Positions 61,670 through 64,000 of a stretch of 64,000 nt of DNA are shown here, piece after piece. The position numbers and the translations under genes were made by a program. The number at the start of each line of letters is the position of its first letter. The stretch's first letter is position 1. Origin of the DNA: Clostridia bacterium (GTDB lineage Bacteria > Bacillota > Clostridia > Oscillospirales > Acutalibacteraceae); NCBI GenBank assembly GCA_017626295.1, contig JAGAJB010000015.1, forward strand, positions 62,001-126,000. Direction: 5' to 3'. The notes under the pieces were generated by a model, which saw only the letters and a program-made list of their open reading frames with translations, searched no databases and had not been told where the DNA came from.

Positions 61670-62992
61670 ATGTTGCAATTTCTTGAAACGACCTTGTTTT
61701 ATCTTATAAGGCTTTTTTCATCTACTATTGATATTCTTTTTGCCTTTCTTTTGATGAATGCCTTTTTTGATGAACGATATAAAAGTAAACTTCCCAAATG
61801 GGTATCCTTTATATTGAGCGCAGGGGTGCTTCTTGCGTTACAGGAAACAGGGCAGACAGGTAACATTAAAACCGCGGTTCAAATGATTATGATTTTCATA
61901 ATTGCCCTTGTAATTTATGACGGTAAAAAGCGGTTGAAAGCACTTTTCTGTATAATTTATTCCCTTTTCGTTGCGCTTTCAAAACTTTTATCGTACTTCG
62001 CGTTTACTTTCTTTATTGATAAAATTCCGGGCATTGATTCGGAAAGTTTCTTTTACAGAATACTTTCCATTGAACTCCCCAACTTATTTTTACTTTTACT
62101 TATAATTCTTATAGGTATGTTTACAAAGTCCAAAAACAAAGCCGTACCGCTTCGTTATTGGTTACTTCTTATGACAGTTCCCGTTACAACTCTGGGAACG
62201 CTTACGGTTTATCAGTATTATTTTGATTTACTTAAACCCGGTGAGGAGATTTATACATATGTTATAATTTCAACGATAGGCCTTGTTTTTATAAATCTTC
62301 TTGTTTTTACTTTGTTTTCAAAACTTCAAAATCAGTTGGAAATACAAAGAAATGCTGACCTCTTGAATACTCAGATGCGTCTGGAAAAAGAATCGTATAA
62401 AAGAATAGAGGAAAGTTATAATCGTACAAGAGAACTTCGTCACGACCTTAAAAACCATATTTTCGGACTTAAAGGTATAGCCGAAAACGGCACGAAAGAG
62501 GAACTTTTACAGTATCTTGAAAAAATGACAGATGCAGTTGAAGAAGCAACCTATGTTTCAATGAGCCGTAATAACGCGGTGGATGCCGTTCTTAACGAAA
62601 AAGTGTTATACGCTCAAAAACACGGCATTTCAACTCAGTTTGATGTTACACCTTTGGAAAATATCAGTATACCGTCAATGGATATTTGCACAATTCTCAG
62701 CAACGCCCTTGATAATGCGGTTGAGGCGTGTGTGAAAATAGAAAATGTTAAAGACAGGTATATAGATGTTAAAATAAATGATAGTTTGGAAGAATTGATA
62801 ATTTCCGTAAAGAATCCGTCAACGGAAGCGCCAAAACGCCGAGCAGGAATGTATATTTCAGCGAAAAAGGATAGTATAAATCACGGTTTGGGTCTTAAAA
62901 GTATTAAACGGACCGTTGAAAAACATAAAGGCGATATGCTTATTAAATACGATAACGGCGTGTTTAATTTAGTTGTATCCTTGCCCCATTAA
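61670..62992 (+). CDS. AgrC-like GHKL-domain sensor histidine kinase
   Basis: About 440 residues. Six membrane helices in the first ~215 residues, a coiled coil, the phosphoacceptor His in ELRHDLKNHIFGL (about 258), then the GHKL ATPase (ILSNALDNAVEAC and HGLGLKSIKRTVEKHKGDM). Architecture matches AgrC/ComD peptide-pheromone receptors. ATG 61670 is 8 nt after AAAAGG; GTG 61661 is an alternative. No agrB/agrD-like genes are next to it, so the ligand is unknown. Confidence 0.92.
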   Translation: MLQFLETTLFYLIRLFSSTIDILFAFLLMNAFFDERYKSKLPKWVSFILSAGVLLALQETGQTGNIKTAVQMIMIFIIALVIYDGKKRLKALFCIIYSLFVALSKLLSYFAFTFFIDKIPGIDSESFFYRILSIELPNLFLLLLIILIGMFTKSKNKAVPLRYWLLLMTVPVTTLGTLTVYQYYFDLLKPGEEIYTYVIISTIGLVFINLLVFTLFSKLQNQLEIQRNADLLNTQMRLEKESYKRIEESYNRTRELRHDLKNHIFGLKGIAENGTKEELLQYLEKMTDAVEEATYVSMSRNNAVDAVLNEKVLYAQKHGISTQFDVTPLENISIPSMDICTILSNALDNAVEACVKIENVKDRYIDVKINDSLEELIISVKNPSTEAPKRRAGMYISAKKDSINHGLGLKSIKRTVEKHKGDMLIKYDNGVFNLVVSLPH

Positions 62993-63000
62993 AAATATAA

Positions 63001-63034
63001 CCCCATCATAAAAGACAAACCTTTTATGATGGGG
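63001..63034. terminator. bidirectional terminator
   Basis: CCCCATCATAAAAG (63001-63014) pairs perfectly with CTTTTATGATGGGG (63021-63034). The minus strand continues TTATATTTTT, serving the YhcH-like gene; the plus-strand tail is weaker. Confidence 0.8.
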
Positions 63035-63046
63035 TGTTTATGTATT

Positions 63047-63499
63047 TTAAAGTTTTACTTTAAACACAAGTTTATGTGCTGTGTCGGAGTTTTCGCTTTT
63101 TCTGCAAGGTGCGTGAGCATCTTCGGGGAAAAATACTGCGAAATAACCTTTTCTTAATTCAAAAAACTGGCCTTTGGGAGCATCCATAAAAGCGATGTCT
63201 GAACCTTCTTTGAAATCTTCCGTTACGTTACATTCTTTGGTGTTTGCCCAACCGAAAATTTCTTCGCCGTCCACCATAACCTGCACATCGGAATATTCTT
63301 TGTGTGCCTCATATTTCAAGGGGTTGTCGGGATTAACGGTGTATGATGCAACGTTGCACCAGAGGTTATCGCCATCAATATCTATTCTGCCTTCACGGAA
63401 GGGTGCAGCAATAAAATCGTTATAGGCTTTTTCGATTTTTTCAAAACCGCAGAGTTTGTCAAAATACAAACTCATATTTTCAACTTTATCGTAAATCAT
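63047..63499 (-). CDS. YhcH/YjgK/YiaL-family protein
   Basis: 150 residues with the cupin-like pattern (GRIDIDGDNLWCNVASYTV, EAHKEYSDVQVMVDGEEIFGWA, YFAVFFPEDAHAPC). Conserved His and Glu form a metal site. Family members sit with sialic acid and sugar-acid transport genes and are proposed anomerases or mutarotases. Its start overlaps the stop of the transporter gene (ATGA), so they are coupled, which suggests a sugar-acid uptake role. Confidence 0.88.
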   Translation of the reverse strand: MIYDKVENMSLYFDKLCGFEKIEKAYNDFIAAPFREGRIDIDGDNLWCNVASYTVNPDNPLKYEAHKEYSDVQVMVDGEEIFGWANTKECNVTEDFKEGSDIAFMDAPKGQFFELRKGYFAVFFPEDAHAPCRKSENSDTAHKLVFKVKL

Positions 63500-64000
63500 T
63501 CTTCAATTTCCCCTAACATAAGTTTTCTTTCCCTTTTTTCTTCTTCGGGAAGTGTTGCGTTATAAAGAATTGTCCAAACAATAACACAAGCAAAAATAAT
63601 GGGAATGAACCAGAAAGTTGAAGATAATTCAAGTTTCGCAACGGAACCTAATAAAGAAGCAAGGAACGAACCGGAAAGAGTTGCTAAAGTAATATCACCG
63701 TTGAGGAAGGGTGCTGCTACGGCTTCAAATGCTTCGGGAAGCATAAGGGAAAGACCGATACCTGTTATTGCCGAATAAATAACTTTTCTGTTATCTTTAA
63801 CTGCAATGGCGAGAACAGCGGTTACTATTGCGCAAATAAGAATAAGGGCAAAAATAACTGCAAAAGTAATGGCGGGAGAGATAACAGGCTCAAGGCTTTT
63901 TACAGCAGTATCAGATGAGCCTAAATCTATGTTGGCGATAATTTCTGCAACAGAACCGTTGCCGGGGAATAAAATATCTTTCAAAGAGAAGTTTTCTGCA
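63496..64000 (-). CDS. C-terminal part of a membrane transporter, cut by the window edge
   Basis: The open frame continues to the window edge (AENFSLKDILFPG... before residue 1 of any start), so the 5' end is missing; TTG 63984 is not a convincing start. The visible ~168 residues have three or four membrane helices (PAITFAVIFALILICAIVTAVLAIAV, ALVFGIGLSLML-like, STFWFIPIIFACVIVWTILY) and a charged tail. Position before YhcH suggests a sodium:solute symporter for a sugar acid, but I cannot confirm the family. Confidence 0.55.
   Translation of the reverse strand, partial: AENFSLKDILFPGNGSVAEIIANIDLGSSDTAVKSLEPVISPAITFAVIFALILICAIVTAVLAIAVKDNRKVIYSAITGIGLSLMLPEAFEAVAAPFLNGDITLATLSGSFLASLLGSVAKLELSSTFWFIPIIFACVIVWTILYNATLPEEEKRERKLMLGEIEE

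Overview
The window is AT-rich Firmicutes DNA with A/G-rich ribosome binding sites 5-9 nt before starts, TTGACA/TATAAT promoters, AgrA/AgrC-like and BlaI/BlaR1-like regulators and a deo-type nucleoside salvage operon. This points to a gut-type Clostridia (Oscillospirales/Lachnospirales-like) chromosome. I could not place the genus.

Layout. 0-0.8 kb: remnants of a transposon (DUF6809-like protein, TnpV). 0.9-1.5 kb: an ORF-less group IIC-type intron sitting directly behind an intrinsic terminator. 1.5-5.8 kb: a 1420-aa nuclease-STAND NTPase resembling Avs antiphage sensors. 5.9-14.2 kb: a leftward three-gene candidate defence operon (PLD-helicase, nuclease-methyltransferase, YdbC/PC4 protein), then a 236-bp segment between two inverted 24-bp repeats, then a tyrosine recombinase. 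The segment carries a good promoter that currently points away from the operon. This looks like a phase-variation switch in the OFF position and is the main finding.

14.2-22.4 kb: an integrative mobilizable element. It has an SOS-type promoter driving a tandem structured RNA, an iteron-like repeat array, two ParB-like proteins, a RepA_N initiator domain, a KilA-N protein, MobC, a MOBP-like relaxase, a small ORF lacking a normal start codon, and a large serine recombinase. 22.5-27.6 kb: a truncated metallo-beta-lactamase-fold gene abutting a truncated gene, and a BlaI/frameshifted BlaR1-like pair. 28.0-29.8 kb: a PD-(D/E)XK nuclease plus HEPN protein pair.

30.0-41.2 kb: a leftward array of 15 genes for small-molecule-modifying enzymes (GNATs, methyltransferases, kinases, nucleotidyltransferases, an APH-like kinase, a DinB-like protein, a TIM-barrel isomerase). 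It is interrupted by one opposite-strand RelE/ParE toxin-antitoxin pair. Upstream lies a leader with a promoter, an 18-codon peptide containing RNRR and an attenuator terminator, preceded by a second promoter-terminator unit. This suggests drug-induced attenuation of a resistance-like island. 41.6-44.8 kb: one more GNAT, a Fic protein and an internally deleted copy of the same serine recombinase family, marking the end of the accessory region.

45-64 kb looks like ordinary chromosome: a frameshifted nucleoside hydrolase, GH95 fucosidase, PHP phosphoesterase, nucleoside salvage operon (deoD, deoB, cdd, pdp) behind an ABC exporter, AGCS symporter, MGH1/GH63-like hydrolase with glucuronate isomerase, small membrane proteins with a 134-bp perfect duplication, a LytTR/GHKL two-component pair, a YhcH-like protein and a partial membrane transporter. 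No rRNA, intact tRNA or CRISPR array was seen.
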